Positions 51,196 through 51,395 of a DNA stretch of 51,395 bases are shown in pieces. The notes beneath the pieces are model-generated. The model worked only from the letters and a program-made list of their open reading frames with translations. It did no database searches and was not told the origin of the DNA. This DNA comes from Methylobacterium sp. J-088 (lineage in GTDB: Bacteria > Pseudomonadota > Alphaproteobacteria > Rhizobiales > Beijerinckiaceae), in the NCBI RefSeq assembly GCF_022829295.1, contig NZ_JAKSYH010000229.1, positions 1 to 51,395 of the forward strand, read 5' to 3'. Every line of letters starts with the position of its first letter. Position 1 is the stretch's first letter. The translations under genes were made by a program, and so were the position numbers.

Positions 51196-51395
51196 GCAGC
51201 ACGACCGACAAGCTGAAGGGTCTGGCCAACGAGGCCGTCGGCAACGTCAAGCAGGCGGCCGGCCAGGTGACCGGCAACGACAAGCTGGTGGCCGAGGGCA
51301 AGGTGCAGGAGCTGAAGGGCGAGGCGCAGAAGACCGCCGGCGACGTCAAGGACGGCGCCAAGTCCCTCGCCGACAAGATCACCGGCAAGCATTGA
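51192..51395 (+). CDS. CsbD family protein
   Basis: 67 residues, a canonical CsbD protein: TDKLKGLANEAVGNVKQAAG, then QVTGNDKLVAEGKVQELKGE AQ. GGAG lies 8 bases before the ATG. The stop codon coincides with the last base of the window, so it is complete. Stress-related, soluble. Confidence 0.92.
   Translation: MSSTTDKLKGLANEAVGNVKQAAGQVTGNDKLVAEGKVQELKGEAQKTAGDVKDGAKSLADKITGKH

Overview
The window looks like part of a secondary replicon (plasmid, megaplasmid or chromid) of a GC-rich alphaproteobacterium of the Hyphomicrobiales, most likely Methylobacterium/Methylorubrum. The reasons are a complete repABC cassette with its counter-transcript RNA, a CtrA homologue next to a MucR homologue, a rhizobial-type rhamnose locus, an EcfG-like sigma factor and several BA14K/CsbD-type small proteins. 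The genus is inferred from protein style only. No rRNA, tRNA, CRISPR array or intact insertion sequence was seen.

Layout. 0.2-4.2 kb: mucR-like and ctrA-like regulators, then small hypothetical or exported proteins in loosely packed DNA. 4.4-6.9 kb: a LOV/PAS hybrid histidine kinase, probably blue-light sensing. 7.0-11.2 kb: ugpBAEC, a glycerol-3-phosphate ABC importer. 11.5-22.7 kb: the L-rhamnose locus, rhaR-rhaSTPQUK on the minus strand and rhaDI divergent on the plus strand. 23.0-25.5 kb: three translationally coupled genes for a Tat-exported flavin amine oxidase, a cytochrome c and an exported RidA. 26.1-35.9 kb: an amide-responsive operon made of an AmiC-like sensor, an AmiR-like ANTAR antiterminator, a terminator/hexaloop leader, a nitrilase-family hydrolase, a branched-chain/urea/amide-type ABC transporter with a fused permease-ATPase, a DUF1028 protein and an amidase. 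36.1-36.8 kb: an SDR dehydrogenase. 37.3-41.2 kb: repABC with a cluster of GANTC sites, two parS-like palindromes inside repB, an antisense RNA and an AT-rich segment in repC. 41.9-42.6 kb: a Phd/VapC-type toxin-antitoxin pair. 42.8-51.4 kb: a stress and envelope region with a NAD(P)-binding reductase, a glycine-zipper protein, a BA14K protein, aquaporin Z, an EcfG-like sigma factor, a PAS-LuxR regulator, three CsbD-like proteins and a membrane protein with an apparent frameshift.

How the parts fit. Most of the accessory content is nutrient acquisition: rhamnose, glycerol phosphate, amides and amines. The repABC and toxin-antitoxin genes maintain the replicon, and the sigma factor, LOV kinase and CsbD proteins suggest a light and general-stress theme. 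The two most interesting systems are the amide operon, where the sequence predicts ANTAR-controlled antitermination directly in front of the hydrolase and transporter genes, and the oxidase-cytochrome-RidA operon, which looks like a self-contained periplasmic imine-producing oxidation unit.
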